From Viridothelium virens (lineage: Eukaryota; Ascomycota; Dothideomycetes; Trypetheliales; Trypetheliaceae): a DNA stretch of 64,000 nucleotides. The translations under genes and the position numbers were made by a program. Location: NCBI GenBank assembly GCA_010094025.1, contig ML991790.1:358628-422627 (forward strand), written 5' to 3'. This document shows positions 11,101 to 22,327 of the stretch, in pieces; the first letter of the stretch is position 1; each line of letters begins with the position of its first letter. Under the pieces are notes generated by a model. The model was not told the DNA's origin and did no database searches. It saw only the letters and a program-made list of their open reading frames with translations.

Positions 11101-13442
11101 TCTCACCGTTTCATCTTCGTCCCTTTGGACTCTAGTGTACCTCCTGTACGGAGTACCTGCGTCACATTCTTTCTTTGGGAGAATCGCTAGCTACGACTAT
11201 CTTTTGCGAACTTTGTTGCAGAGACTATTGGCATCTCAAACGCGCTTGCATAGGCTGAAGGTGATCTCTTTGTTATTCTTCGGCACCTACGTGCGGCGAG
11301 CGTGTCAAACATCGTGACACTCTTACCCGTAACGTACATGGATCTACCAGCTGCGAGTGAAAGTCGCACTGGCACTCGCGTTATCTTGCCACACAGGGTT
11401 TGCTTTCATCTTCTAAATGACGGATTCTCGCATGAGCAAATCGACATCAGCCAACGAAACCATTGTGCTCGAGCAAATACCATTCTCAGATGATCCTCCG
11501 TACACGTCCGCCGTGATACTTGCGTCAGGTATTTTGAAAACGCTAGAACAGGCTTCATGTCCGTTTTAGCGTTTTCTTTCTCATTGCGACTTGCCCTCAA
11601 ACAGCAATGTCCCAGCCAGAATATCTGCCGATTGTGCTTCTAAGTGCTCCGTACCGAAGCACAGGTTACCAGACACGATGATGTTACGAAAATTTGGCTC
11701 TGTGTGAAGACACCAACGGATGCAGGCTTCACGAAACCCGAGTAAGAGTCCACCACCACCAGCGCCTCTAGGCACTGAACCCCCATTCAACGACCTCATT
11801 CCATCAATCGAGGAACATGCAAATCTAGGCTGAGAGTCAATTGCGCGTGTTCATTAATCGCAAGACTTGATCTTATTAAGGATAATTTCCCCTCTCAGAG
11901 CATCCATCTGTAGATAAAACCTGATGAATCCGACATTCGGCCATGTAGTCATCATGCACTTTCCTTCCCTACTCAGTCACTCGCAGCGCCGACCCGCAAC
12001 AACCAGTAGCCACCACACTCTTTTCCTAATTTTACTGCAGGCAAGCCATCGAGGCGTCTTCCTTTCAGATGCGCGTTGGGTTCCGCTTGCTTCCAAAGAT
12101 ATAATGCTATGGTTCAGGCCGGGAAGACCGGAACCAATCTGAACCTCGTGCCAAAACAAATCAAGACGGACCCTTCCACATCCACATAAGTTTCTCCGCC
12201 TTGCAACTCGTCTGGAGCTGAAATTGCGTCCCATGGTCCAGCCAAGCCTTGCATGGTTCAGTCTATAGTGACAGCCAGGGCGGCGTAGGCAGGTGGCCTC
12301 TTACACAGCACAGACAGAAGTGGAATAGAACCTGAGTCGACGCTCTCGGACAGCTTGTCGTGTTGATTGGTACCTGGAACTTGGATGGGCGTGGTGGGAT
12401 ATGTGCGGCGTGGGGGCTGCTGATCTGTCGTGCAGGTCGACGACTCGTACCTTCCACAAGCGGGACGCGGTTTAGAGAAACGAAGAAAAGCAAAGATACT
12501 GGTTTCATCGCGGACCCACGAGCATGTGAAAGTTTTTGAAGAAGAGGGAATCTTTGAAAATCTACAGAGCTCCAATTGGGTCAATGTGGGTGAGCTGCTC
12601 AAGTGGTTTTATTACTTGCAGGGTACGGCCTCAGTTTTGTAGGACCACTTAGAAAGCCGAAATAGACGAGTATGAGATGAAAATTTGGAGAAATTTTCCA
12701 AAGAGGGCACAGAGTGACTTAGTGAGAGAGCTATCCTGCATGGAAAGAGTTGTCAAAAGCTTATAATAGCTAATAAAATGGAGGATATTGGCTTTACAAA
12801 TGAGGTCTGTAGCAATTTGATACTTATATCACGGGAAGATTAGATCTTTCATGGAGGGGGTTTTTTTGTCTTGGGAAAGAAAACAAGTCCTCTAATTCAG
12901 TATGTACAGATTATTAGAAAGCCCTTCTGATTCAGTGATATCTAACGATGTCGAATTATCCTCAGAGATGGATGCGTCATTGACATACAAGAGATGTCCT
13001 AGAGGAAAGTCTACAGGAAAGGATTTCCAAAGGCTATGATGTTTAGCACTTGAATGAAATGTCGAGAACTGCTCGTAAGCTGATAAGCTTTAATACCACC
13101 CTGCACGAATATCTCGTTCAGGGTACTGCACCGCTCACCAGACGTCCGTGTAGTTCGGCTCATTGGTATTTGGTGTTTGTTGTACTTACCTGGCAGATGC
13201 GGGATGGTCCCGGACCATTCTTTGACGCTTGACGCTCTTCAAGTTTTGCCAGCTTCTATACTCCATCACCCCACTCATCGACAAATACATCGCTATGGCG
13301 CAAGACTCTGAAACCTTACTCCTCATAATCGAATAGCCATTCCACCGACAATGGGCGGAAGCGATCCAGATGCCGTTTCCACATGGCGATATGGACGCCG
13401 TAAGCTAGAAGCCTGCGATTGAACGTCGACCTGGACAAGCTC
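8153..13442. other. Long intergenic region upstream of MSB2
   Basis: About 5.3 kb between the divergent starts of MSB2 and the RBR ligase gene. Open frames are short and I recognise no domain in any. It contains a 10-bp tandem repeat near 9371-9424, one TACGGAGTA site at 11147-11155, and an AT-rich stretch around 12640-13050. It probably holds promoters and long 5' leaders; an uncharacterised small gene or non-coding RNA cannot be excluded. Confidence 0.5.
9371..9424. repeat. 10-bp tandem repeat (CAGCTAAACC)
   Basis: Exact or near-exact units CAGCTAAACC lie at 9381, 9401 and 9411, with a variant GAGCTAGACC at 9391 and a degenerate unit before. The period is 10 bp, about one helical turn. Confidence 0.8.
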
Positions 13443-15338
13443 ATGGCCACCGTCTTTTCTGCAATAGTCCTGCCTCGCGGCAGACCCTGGAAGAGAAAAC
13501 GCGACAAGGACTCCAATCAGTCCATCAGCGACTTGCGCAAGCCTCACCATGTGGCAATTGAGGCAGACGAGAACGATATCAACGAACTCAACCTATACCT
13601 GATCATACTCGTCGAGATCTTTCCAGACATTCAGCCTGCCGTGTTTCGAGAAATGCTCATTCAGTTGGGACCCGAAAGTAGAGTGGAGGTTGTCACGGAA
13701 CATCTTCTAAACGAAAAGGCAAGATGGGTCAAAGGGCGTATCCGGGTGAGCGCTCAGCCAGCAGTGGAGGCCAAGGCGGTTGACTCAGGAGAGCCAAGAA
13801 TCTCAGATTGCGAAATCGCTCTTCCTCACGAAGAAACATTCCGAAGCACGTCATACAAGTCTGCAGTAAGATGTAGTCTCACGCAAGAGTTCAAATCACT
13901 TAGTCGATCCTCTATCGATGCCGTCCTTGCAGAATGCAACTATTCTTACTTTCGAAGTCGTGCGACACTAGTAGAAATAGCCTCAAGATCTTGGCGGTAC
14001 TCTACATTAAACCTTTTAACGGGTCGCAAAGCCTCGCTGATTGACGAGATACCATTGATCACATCCAATTCGAAGCGTGACGGTGCGCCGCAAACTCCAG
14101 AACTTCAATCAACTGGGAGCTCCGAGCTCAATGAAGAAATCTACAAAAGGACTATCGCTCCTGTGGAGGAACAGCGAAAGCAGGAGTCTGAATCCAAAGA
14201 TATGCAATACGCAAAAGAGCTTAACCAGGAACAAGCGGAGAAAGAAGGAGCGCTGTACGAATGCCAGTGTTGCTATACGACCACCACGTTCGAGTCGCTG
14301 GCAGTTTGCAGCTCCGAATGTCACGAAATTTGTTCTCGTTGCATCCGACATGCAGTGAACCAAGCCCTGTTTGGTCAAAATTGGACAACGACCATCAGTC
14401 TAGAAAAGTTTACGCTTAGATGCATAGCATCCACATCTGGTGAGTGCAGAGGCGTGATTGATGCCAGCTATGTCAAAAAGGCGCTTCTCGAGGATACCAA
14501 CGGCGAAGAGATCTGGCGCAGCCTCGAAGATCGCGCCACCAGCCAAAGTTTAATCGAGAGCCAGATCTCATTGATCAAATGTCCATTTTGCATGTACAGT
14601 GAAGAGGACCAAATTGCACATATCAAACCAATCTCGACGCCTTCTGTACTTTCGCAGCAAATATTTACTATCTGCGTCTACTTGGCTCTTTACATTTGGC
14701 AGCCTCTCAGTCCTTTGCTCACACTGTCGTTCGTATGCATGCTTGTTTGGATTACCTATGACCCTCTCCGAACGTTCTTTGATTCGATCACTACGACACG
14801 TCTTGCTATTGCACGCCGGCGTCGAGGCTTCAAATTCATCTGCCGCAACTCGCGGTGCGGGACTAGTTCTTGCATCGAGTGCCTAGCCCGTTGGAAAGAT
14901 CCCCATAAATGTTTCGAGAATGAAAAAACCTCCCTACGCACCGTTATCGAGCGTGCCAAAGCAGACGCCGTGAAGCGCACCTGTCCGGTATGTCATACCT
15001 CCTTCGTCAAGGAGTCCGGGTGCAATAAGATGCGATGCGTTTGTGGCTACACTATGTGCTATGTATGTCGACAGCACATTGCTGCAAAGGATGGTTATAA
15101 TCACTTCTGCACGCATTTCCAGGCGGTCCCGGGGGCATCTTGTACGGCTTGCGATAGATGCCATTTGTATAAGGCCGAGGACGAGGAGACAGCCGTGAAG
15201 AAGGCGGCTATCGCAGCAGAGAAGGAATGGAGAGAAAATGCTGGGGCGATAGGAAAGAAGGTTGATGCAGGCAATAGGCCTAAGAGTTGGTTGAGTCTTG
15301 ATACTGCACTGACCACGTTTGCGGAGGCCTTGCTATGA
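13443..15338 (+). CDS. RBR-type E3 ubiquitin ligase (RNF216/Triad3-like) with membrane segments
   Basis: Single exon, 631 aa from the ATG at 13443; the frame opens slightly upstream but without an ATG. The N-terminal third has a helical, CUE-like stretch (NLYLIILVEIFPDIQPAVFR). RING1 begins near residue 274 (YECQCCYTTTTFESLAVCS). The IBR has its first pair CPFC at about residue 380 and the rest from residue 467 (CRNSRCGTSSCIECL). RING2 is CPVCHTSFVKESGCNKMRC; its Cys527 (codon 15021-15023) matches the thioester-forming cysteine of RBR ligases. RBR enzymes accept ubiquitin from an E2 on that cysteine, then pass it to the substrate. Between the two IBR halves is an insertion of about 83 residues with one or two hydrophobic helices (IFTICVYLALYIW, LLTLSFVCMLVWITY), suggesting a membrane-anchored ligase. 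The substrate is unknown. Confidence 0.85.
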   Translation: MATVFSAIVLPRGRPWKRKRDKDSNQSISDLRKPHHVAIEADENDINELNLYLIILVEIFPDIQPAVFREMLIQLGPESRVEVVTEHLLNEKARWVKGRIRVSAQPAVEAKAVDSGEPRISDCEIALPHEETFRSTSYKSAVRCSLTQEFKSLSRSSIDAVLAECNYSYFRSRATLVEIASRSWRYSTLNLLTGRKASLIDEIPLITSNSKRDGAPQTPELQSTGSSELNEEIYKRTIAPVEEQRKQESESKDMQYAKELNQEQAEKEGALYECQCCYTTTTFESLAVCSSECHEICSRCIRHAVNQALFGQNWTTTISLEKFTLRCIASTSGECRGVIDASYVKKALLEDTNGEEIWRSLEDRATSQSLIESQISLIKCPFCMYSEEDQIAHIKPISTPSVLSQQIFTICVYLALYIWQPLSPLLTLSFVCMLVWITYDPLRTFFDSITTTRLAIARRRRGFKFICRNSRCGTSSCIECLARWKDPHKCFENEKTSLRTVIERAKADAVKRTCPVCHTSFVKESGCNKMRCVCGYTMCYVCRQHIAAKDGYNHFCTHFQAVPGASCTACDRCHLYKAEDEETAVKKAAIAAEKEWRENAGAIGKKVDAGNRPKSWLSLDTALTTFAEALL

Positions 15339-16007
15339 GCTTATCGGTTTCTTTGAAGCAGAGAAAAACTTCGAGATCCTTTGTATATCCTAGCCATAAG
15401 ATACCCCCAGTTTTCACATTGATAACAGCCACTGTCATGTCGACTCCCCGACACGGATAGCGATCCTGATTAATTATATTCGACTACCTTTGGAATTCGC
15501 AAGTATCACACTGAGTGTGTTCCCACCTTATATCAAGTCTCGAATCCGCATTGATGTAATAGCTTGTCTCGGCAAAGATGTGGAACCTTTAACGGTGCAA
15601 TACTGGTGCTGATCCACTTGCGTACGATGGACTAATAACGATCAAGCACCAAAGGTTTCCCGCACATGAGGTTCAAGTCAGCGCTCGTGATCAGCCACGA
15701 AGTTTTACACTTAATCCAGAATCTTATCGGGTCTGCTCGGCTTTTTTTTTTCCTTTCTGCTATTGGAGATCTACCGTAGCCTCTTACGTGCGGTACTGGC
15801 GGTGTGGATACACGATGTCACTAAGCCCGACAGAGCAAGATTCCTCTTCAGCGGATTACAGCAACTTACGTCTATCTGAGCAAGCCTTGCGATAGTAGTC
15901 ACGACCAAACTCTTCCTCTCGAAGGGTTCCGTACATCTACGCATTCGTCGTCACTACGCAAGAGCATTCGAACTGAGCTTGTCCGGTTTTAAACAATATC
16001 TTATTCA
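15339..16007. other. Intergenic
   Basis: No gene seen. The left part is the 3' flank of the RBR ligase. The right part is presumably the promoter and leader of the P450, which lies on the same strand. Confidence 0.6.
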
Positions 16008-18068
16008 ATGCAGAAGATGGCTGAAGTTGCTATGAACTACAACTCCGTCCAGACTACTACAGCGGTCTTCTTACTTGTGCTAATTTCATGGATATCTTGG
16101 TTCACCTACAATGCAATCTATAATGCATACCTTCACCCCTTGGCTCGGTTTCCAGGGCCAAGGACCGCTGCCGTGACTAGATATTGGAAAGCTTTTGTCG
16201 AATGCATTCAAAATAGGTCGTTCTGCCATGTGCTTGAGGAGCTTCACAAAGAACATGGTACGTCACAACTGGTGTAATGTCACTCAAGCGAGCTTTTGTT
16301 CGTGCTCAGCGGTGACTATCGCTTCCTATCACGAAAGTGCCCTTGCTCGCTCTATTCTGTAGCAACTGGACTAAAGACACAAAGGGGATGTCGTCCGTAC
16401 CGGTCCTAATGAGGCTCGTCTGCACATAAGTAAAAAGACTTGACCTTTTGGACTGATGTTCAATTAGCTACACTTCGCTCAGCCGCAAGCATATCACGAC
16501 ATCTACAACAATAAGAATCGCTGGGATAAAGAATGGCATCTTTATCACAGCTTCAACGAAGACCGATCCTCGTTTGGCTTCATCACATATAAGGAGGCCA
16601 AGGAACGCAAAGACGTACTGAATAAATCTTTCTCTCCGAAGGCGATTGAGCAAATCGAGGGCATTATTACTGACAAGGTCCGATTTCTGCAATCCTCCTC
16701 CCACTTCCACAATAGCATCATCTTGTCCCCTCCTCACTCATGCATGACAGATTGATGCACTCAGCGCCGCCTTCACTCGCTGTGCTGCGACTGGCGCTCC
16801 TGTCGATCTCTTCTTCGCTTACCGATGTCTGACTATGGATATCATTACCTTCCTCTGCTTTGGCACGTCCATCAATGCAATCGATGAGCCAGGTTTTCGT
16901 GCCCCCATCACCGAAGCCATGGAAGCGAGTCTGCCTGTTTTCATAGGCTTCAAGCATTCCGACTTGTATAAGAACATGATCCTGGGCTGTCCGGCTGAGA
17001 TCTCCAAGGTCATTAGTCCGGCGACTAGGGGCTTGGTCGAGCTACAACAGGTAAGCTCGAACCATCTTTTCAGCTGATTGTCTAGAAGATTGAGTACTGA
17101 GATGAGCATCATTAGTTGCTGCAACGGCAGATCAAGGAATTAACGAATGACCCGAAGAAATTGGAGAAGCTTCCGCACGAAATGACGATTTATCATCGAC
17201 TTTTGGATAATGAGGCGTATGCCAACAAGACAGTGCCTTTGCCCGGTAGTCTGTATGAAGAGGCGCAGGCAATGATGTTTGCAGGTACTGATACAGTTGC
17301 GAACACGCTTATGCTGGGGTCCTTCCATCTGCTTCGACAGCGAGAAAGATATGATCGATTGAAACGTGAGCTGGAAGGGACATGGTCTGATTTGAAGAAT
17401 CCTCCAGATCTGAAAAAGCTGGAAAGCCTCAAATACCTGAATGCGGTGATTAAAGAGAGCCTTAGGTTAAGTTCAGGGGTGGTCTCCGGTTTACTAAGGG
17501 TTGTGCCGTCCGATGGAGCGACCATTTGTGGAGTGCCAGTCCCGGGTGAGGTATGTTCGGATTTCCCACAGCAATCTGCCTTCTAAGGGCTGAATAAGTG
17601 TAGAAAGCTTGGCTAATCTTGCTCATAGACCGTCGTATCTTGCGGAAGTACGTTTGTCCACTATAATGCGAACATTTTCCCCGAACCGCAGGCCTTCTGT
17701 CCGGAGCGATGGCTAGAGGAACCCGAACTCGATACTTGGCTTGTGGCGTTCTCGAAAGGACCCCGTATGTGTCTGGGCATTAAGTACGTAGCACTAACTA
17801 TTGTCGTCAGCCCCTACAATGATGCCCGATATGTCATGCTCACATAACATAGCTTAGCATGGGCGGAATTGCGCCTTGGATTTGCCGGTTTTTTCCGGAG
17901 GTTCGAGATGCGACTTACCGACGACAGGTACGTTACTTCGATGAGAGCATATGTGGAAGCAATTCTGATACTCCTTGACCAAGTCCTGATACTCTTACAT
18001 TTCGCGAGGCATTCTTGCCATGGTTTGACGGGCCACACGTCCGGGCATTCGTTAAGCCAGTGGAATGA
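16008..18068 (+). CDS. Cytochrome P450 monooxygenase
   Basis: Eight exons give 512 aa: 16008-16257, 16385-16413, 16468-16677, 16751-17050, 17116-17550, 17629-17783, 17853-17927 and 17984-18068. An N-terminal membrane anchor (TAVFLLVLISWISWFTY) precedes the proline hinge (PLARFPGPR). Also visible are the I-helix AGTDTV, ExxR (KESLR), PERW and the haem loop FSKGPRMCLGI, whose Cys binds iron. The C-terminus PWFDGPHVRAF follows after the last intron. The protein would be ER-anchored and need a P450 reductase. Sequence style (HDIYNNKNRWDKE) recalls the microsomal group containing trichodiene-oxygenase-like enzymes, but the substrate cannot be assigned and no biosynthetic cluster surrounds it. The intron at 16414-16467 keeps the frame only with a GC donor. 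The spacing to GVP36 is that of ordinary tandem genes. Confidence 0.87.
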
Positions 18069-18598
18069 GTGCTGTGGCAAGCAAGGAAGGGGGTGGCATG
18101 ATACACCTCTACAGTTTGACCATCAATCTACTTCAAGCAGTGCAAGGATCAAGATAGTGGCGACTGAGTTTAGGAGCATTTGGACATGTTGCAAAATGGT
18201 CTCTTGAGTCGATAGTATATTTGTGACTAGGTAGTCTAGAGTTTTAGAGTAATACCAAAATTATGCGGAGTAGACAAGAACTTTAATAAGGGAGGTGTTG
18301 GCTCTAGAATGGCGGTCGTGACGTGCGAGATGGCCAAAAAATAGCCAAATAAGGTACTCAACCATAATAGATGGGAGATGCCGATTGCAGAATGCAAGGT
18401 ACACCAGATAGAGAATATAAAGATGAGAGCATCAAGCTCACATGTCAGGATACGAGGGGACGGCTGCGGCACTTGCACGGTGATGACAGGGCTTAGCCTC
18501 CTGAAGCAATCAATCTGCCAACAACACCCACTGGCGCTTGGCCTTTCCTCCCCCTTCGCGAGCACCTCAACCAGCTAGTGAACGGACAAGTCACAAAG
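18069..18598. other. Intergenic
   Basis: No gene supported. It should contain the P450 3' end and the GVP36 promoter. Confidence 0.6.
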
Positions 18599-19940
18599 AT
18601 GGATAAGTTTCAGGCTTTCGGAAAAAGCGTCAGGTTCGCGAACATTAACCTAAGCAAAAGATTCCAGCTAAAAATTGCTCGATAGCACCGGCTTCACGAA
18701 CAACGTGGTCCCAGCTTGGGGCCGTGGGCTTCAATGGGCAAAGGAGACGACTGGCCAGGCTGACGACAAGGTAGACGATTTCTCATCACTTCTAGAGCTC
18801 CATCTGCTCAAAAAAGTCCAATTGGAACATCGTGACTGACTTCGTGCTTTTCACCAGACCGAGCTCCCCTCCGACTATCTTGCTCTTGAGAAGCGTGTCG
18901 ATGCTCTCCAAGCCGTGCACAAGAAAATGCTACAAGTGACATCGCAATATACCCACGAGTCCTACGACTATCCGCCAAACCTACGCGAATCCTTCAATGA
19001 CCTTGGCCGGACCATTTCTGAGAAAGTTAATCTTCTGTCAGTCTCCCCAGCAAACTGTTCAAACCATACTTGTACACTCTCTTGCTGTTTTCAAAGCGAC
19101 AAGTGCCACTAATATTATCGAACACTAACCAACCGTCTCTCAAAGGTCCAACGCCACCTCTCCCCAAGAAGCCCAAGCCGCCCTCACCGCGCCTCCCCAA
19201 GCAAAGCCCCAACCCAAGACCTTCTCCTACGCCCTCGCCCGCGCCGCCCTGTCCTCCTCCCAATCGCTCGCCGGCGTCGACGCCGCCTCTTCACCCTCCG
19301 GCATGATCCCCGAGGAGCCGCTCGCCCAAGCCCTCGAGAAATACGCGATCGCGGAAGAGAAAGTCGGCGAAGCGCGTCTCGCGCAGGACGCAGCGATCCA
19401 GTCGCGCTTCCTGGCGGGCTGGAGCACGACGCTCAACACGAACCTGATGTTTGCCAAGCGCGCGCGCACCGGCGTGGAGAACGCGCGTCTCCACCTCGAT
19501 GCGACCAAGGCGAAGGCGAAGGGTGGGCCGGGCTTCAACTTGGGGGCCACGACGGGGCAGGCGCAGCACCATGGCGCCGGGGAGGACGAGATGAGCGAGG
19601 AGGCGAGGGACAAGGTGGAGAAGGCGGAGGATGACTTTGTGGCGCAGACGGAGGAGGCGGTGGGCGTGATGAAGAATGTGCTGGATACGCCGGAGCCGTT
19701 GAGGAATCTGGCGGATTTGATCGCGGCGCAGTTGGAATATCACAAGCGCGCTTATGAGATCTTGAGCGAGTTGGCGCCGACTGTGGATCAGTTGCAGGTC
19801 GAACAAGAGGTGAGTATTTCTTAGTTCGTCAATCGCTGCCGGGCTTTGCGACTTTTGGTCGATGAATACCCGGCACTGGTATGGTCGCTTGCTAATGAAT
19901 ACGACAGGCAAACTATCGCAAAGCTCGCGAAGGTGCTTAG
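18599..19940 (+). CDS. GVP36: BAR-domain protein of the Gvp36 family
   Basis: Five exons (18599-18633, 18686-18770, 18858-19036, 19146-19809, 19908-19940) give 331 aa. The protein starts MDKFQAFGKSV. It carries an N-terminal amphipathic stretch, then a long helical BAR region (YLALEKRVDALQAVHKKML, SYDYPPNLRESFNDLGRTIS, LEKYAIAEEKVGEARLAQDA, NVLDTPEPLRNLADLIAAQL). It ends soon after the last intron with NYRKAREGA. In yeast, Gvp36 is a Golgi/endocytic BAR protein that binds and bends membranes and affects endocytosis and vacuole shape. A linker rich in Ala, Pro and Gln lies around residues 120-150. It converges on a small membrane-protein gene. Identity is secure at family level; the cellular role is inferred from yeast. 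Confidence 0.92.
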
Positions 19941-20297
19941 ATGTTCCAGGCAATGACGGATGAGAGAACCCCGCAAGAATGACTTCTCCATCGATTTGAT
20001 CTGAGCAACAAGGTTCATTGGCGTTTTCTGTGTTTAAGGCGATACAATTTCCATGTCGACCACCACTATAAGATACCTAGCCCCTGCCTCAGTGCTCACA
20101 TCCGCTGTTGGAGGTGAAATCATTTCAACCCCTGTAGTAAGTGCCTAGCAATTTGATCAATGCAATCATAGCCTGCCGACACCTTTGCAACTCGAATCGT
20201 ACAGTCGTTAGTGTCCTTCTCTTTGTCGCCCTCCAAGCGTAAAATGACGACCAAACGACCACAAGGGAAGGAAAGAGATATTGTCATTATCAACTCT
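19941..20297. other. Intergenic between convergent genes
   Basis: About 360 bp between two convergent stop codons. Nothing coding is seen; presumably shared 3' flanks. Confidence 0.6.
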
Positions 20298-20648
20298 CTA
20301 AGCTCTTCTCCGGTCTAAAGTCAAGGCCAATCCCGTAATTGCTGCTCCCGCTCCCTCCCACAACCCAGCAGCCCTCCAAGCTCCGCCCAGGCTCCAGAAT
20401 ACCGTAGCAGATACAGATCTCATCGGTACCGTTAGCGTGAAAAAGGCTCTATTCTCCTGCCATGCTGCCAGCACGTAGTACATGCCCATCGCTGTAGCAG
20501 CTAAACCATTTCCCTGATTTGGCGGCAGGCAAGTGGAGGGAAGGTCGAAGTTGGCCAGGGCGCTGGTGGGAAAGAGAAGGTTGTTGATGCCAGCCAAGAA
20601 AGCCGTGATGCCAAAGGCGTAAATGGTGATTGCCGCGTAAGATGGCAT
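20298..20648 (-). CDS. Small four-helix membrane protein, function unknown
   Basis: A single-exon frame of 116 aa starting MPSYAAITIYAFG. Four hydrophobic segments are evident: AITIYAFGITAFLAGINNLL, LAATAMGMYYVLAAW, FFTLTVPMRSVSATVFWSL and GAGAAITGLALTL. Loops carry FPTSALANFDLP and WQENRAFF. The ordered helix pattern, an upstream ATG and a gene-sized gap on each side support a real gene. It looks like a conserved fungal orphan family of small integral membrane proteins, but I cannot name it. It is divergent from the holo-ACP synthase gene. Confidence 0.7.
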   Translation of the reverse strand: MPSYAAITIYAFGITAFLAGINNLLFPTSALANFDLPSTCLPPNQGNGLAATAMGMYYVLAAWQENRAFFTLTVPMRSVSATVFWSLGGAWRAAGLWEGAGAAITGLALTLDRRRA

Positions 20649-21316
20649 GTTTCGGGATTGAAGAAGGTTACTGTAGCTTAGAGGAGGCCAAACGGACTAT
20701 CTGTAGGAACAGAGTACTGAGCTGCAAAAGGTTAATGTGTCTCCAATGACGTGAATGTTAAGCGGTATGGTAATAGAGTATGATGGTGTATTCTAGATAG
20801 AGGTTTGAAAACCGCTTAGCCTTAATGAAAATCTGCTAGGGATATATGCAGCTTCATCAAGTCTTGCAAAAGATATTTGTAAGATATGGATACTTGTAAA
20901 ACCGAGCGAGTTTCAAGGCTGAGCTGAGTCTAAAGAGTTGCTTTTACTCCGTACCAGGCATTGACTGGACCAGGGGCAACTCTTAAGTAATAACAATAAC
21001 AATTACTACCTGGAAGCCTATTGGACAACAGAAAATTAGAAAATTTGACACTGAACAATCATCAAATTTTTTTGGTTCGATTTGGGTATAGGTACCAAAG
21101 GCCAACGTTTTGCCCGGAGTGGCTCCAGACTTTCGAGACAACTGAGGATTGCATGATTCCTCTCCTGGTCGTTGAAATTTAATGTACTGGTTTGAGTGGG
21201 TTTAGTATGGAATCTTCCAATCATCAAGGAGCCGCTTCTCTTCATTTTGTCCCATGGATATCAGGCCGGATGGGTCTTCTGTCTATCCATTCACATCCTC
21301 TTGATTGACAAGTCAG
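20649..21316. promoter_or_regulatory. Divergent intergenic region
   Basis: It separates the divergent starts of the small membrane protein and holo-ACP synthase. It contains a TACTCCGTA site at 20945-20953. No open frame of interest. Confidence 0.45.
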
Positions 21317-21878
21317 ATGTCAGGCTCCATGTTGGCCCTACACGGCGTGGGCATTGACATCGTGCATATCCCTCGCATACTCAAGCTTATCAGTCGCAAA
21401 AATTACTCTCATTCTCGGAGCCATCTATCTCGTTTCGTGGAGAGAATCCTAACACCGTCGGAGCATATCGCATTCCGCAAACGTTGGGGCTCCGATGAAG
21501 AAATATTCCGAGACGAGAAGAAGACGAGCAACTGTGCAGCTCATCTTGCTGGGAGGTATGTGCCATTGCTTCTAGGCTGCGAAGAAGACGAAGCGTCGTA
21601 TACAGCATTGACGAGATACTTGGCTGACAACATGTTGAAGATGGGCAGCAAAAGAGGCCGTCATTAAGGCGGTCAGTCCAGACACTGTTTGGATGAATCA
21701 GATTCAGATTTCTGGAAATTCCGGTGGCGGTCTCTCCGTTTCAATTCCCCCTGGAGACTCAGTGAGGGGAACTACATCATTTTTAACATCGACCACAATG
21801 AGCGATTTCGCCAAAATCAGTATCAGTCATGACGGAGACTATGCAATTGCGATGTGTCTTAGCCGACGAACAGATTGA
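21317..21878 (+). CDS. PPT2: Holo-[acyl-carrier-protein] synthase (AcpS type, probably mitochondrial)
   Basis: Two exons, 21317-21555 and 21641-21878, separated by an 85-nt GT-AG intron, give 158 aa. The AcpS signature GVGIDIVHIPRI is near the N-terminus; the Asp binds Mg2+. After FVERILTPSEH comes the second hallmark, AAHLAGR joined across the intron to WAAKEAVIKAV, whose Glu is also a metal ligand. The C-terminus holds ISISHDGDYAIAMCL. AcpS transfers the phosphopantetheine arm of CoA to a serine of acyl carrier protein. In fungi the small AcpS form serves the mitochondrial fatty-acid/lipoate system (Ppt2), while cytosolic synthases use Sfp-type or fused enzymes. The symbol follows the yeast name. 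No long targeting peptide is visible. The gene converges on the chitin synthase. Confidence 0.88.
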
Positions 21879-22327
21879 TGAAGAGACTTCCTCGCAACGA
21901 CTAATCCTTTGAACAAGCGTTCATACAGTAGATTGCCAGGAGAACAGCAATGAGAAACATTAAAAGCAAAACCATTTAGTTGGCGAGTCCCGGAAATCGA
22001 ACTTCGGAAGGATTGGTACCTTGAGCACCTTTTCATCGTGGCCTCCCCTCCACACATATGCCAAACCGGCGACTCTGGCAGATACGCATCAAAGACATGG
22101 AGAGTATGTGGCATTCGGACCTCGTCGAATATACATTTCGTATTATCAGCCATGCTATCGAACATCAACCCACCCGAGAACACCAAGGAAAGCACGAAAC
22201 CTGTTGGAGTACAAGGCCCTTTTCTTGCATGCGGCTACATCAGGTCGCAGAATGCATCGAAAATCTCCCAAAGAAACACCTGTATTTTCCCTCCCATATC
22301 CACCAAAGTAACTCTCCGAGGATCGCC
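21879..22327. other. Intergenic between convergent genes
   Basis: About 450 bp separating the stop codons of holo-ACP synthase and chitin synthase. Small open frames only. A stretch resembling half of a tRNA T-arm near 21990 does not fold further. Confidence 0.55.

Noticed and set aside
16008-18068. Start of a secondary-metabolite cluster
   Set aside because: The P450 stands alone between an RBR ligase and GVP36; there is no backbone synthase, transporter or tailoring enzyme nearby.
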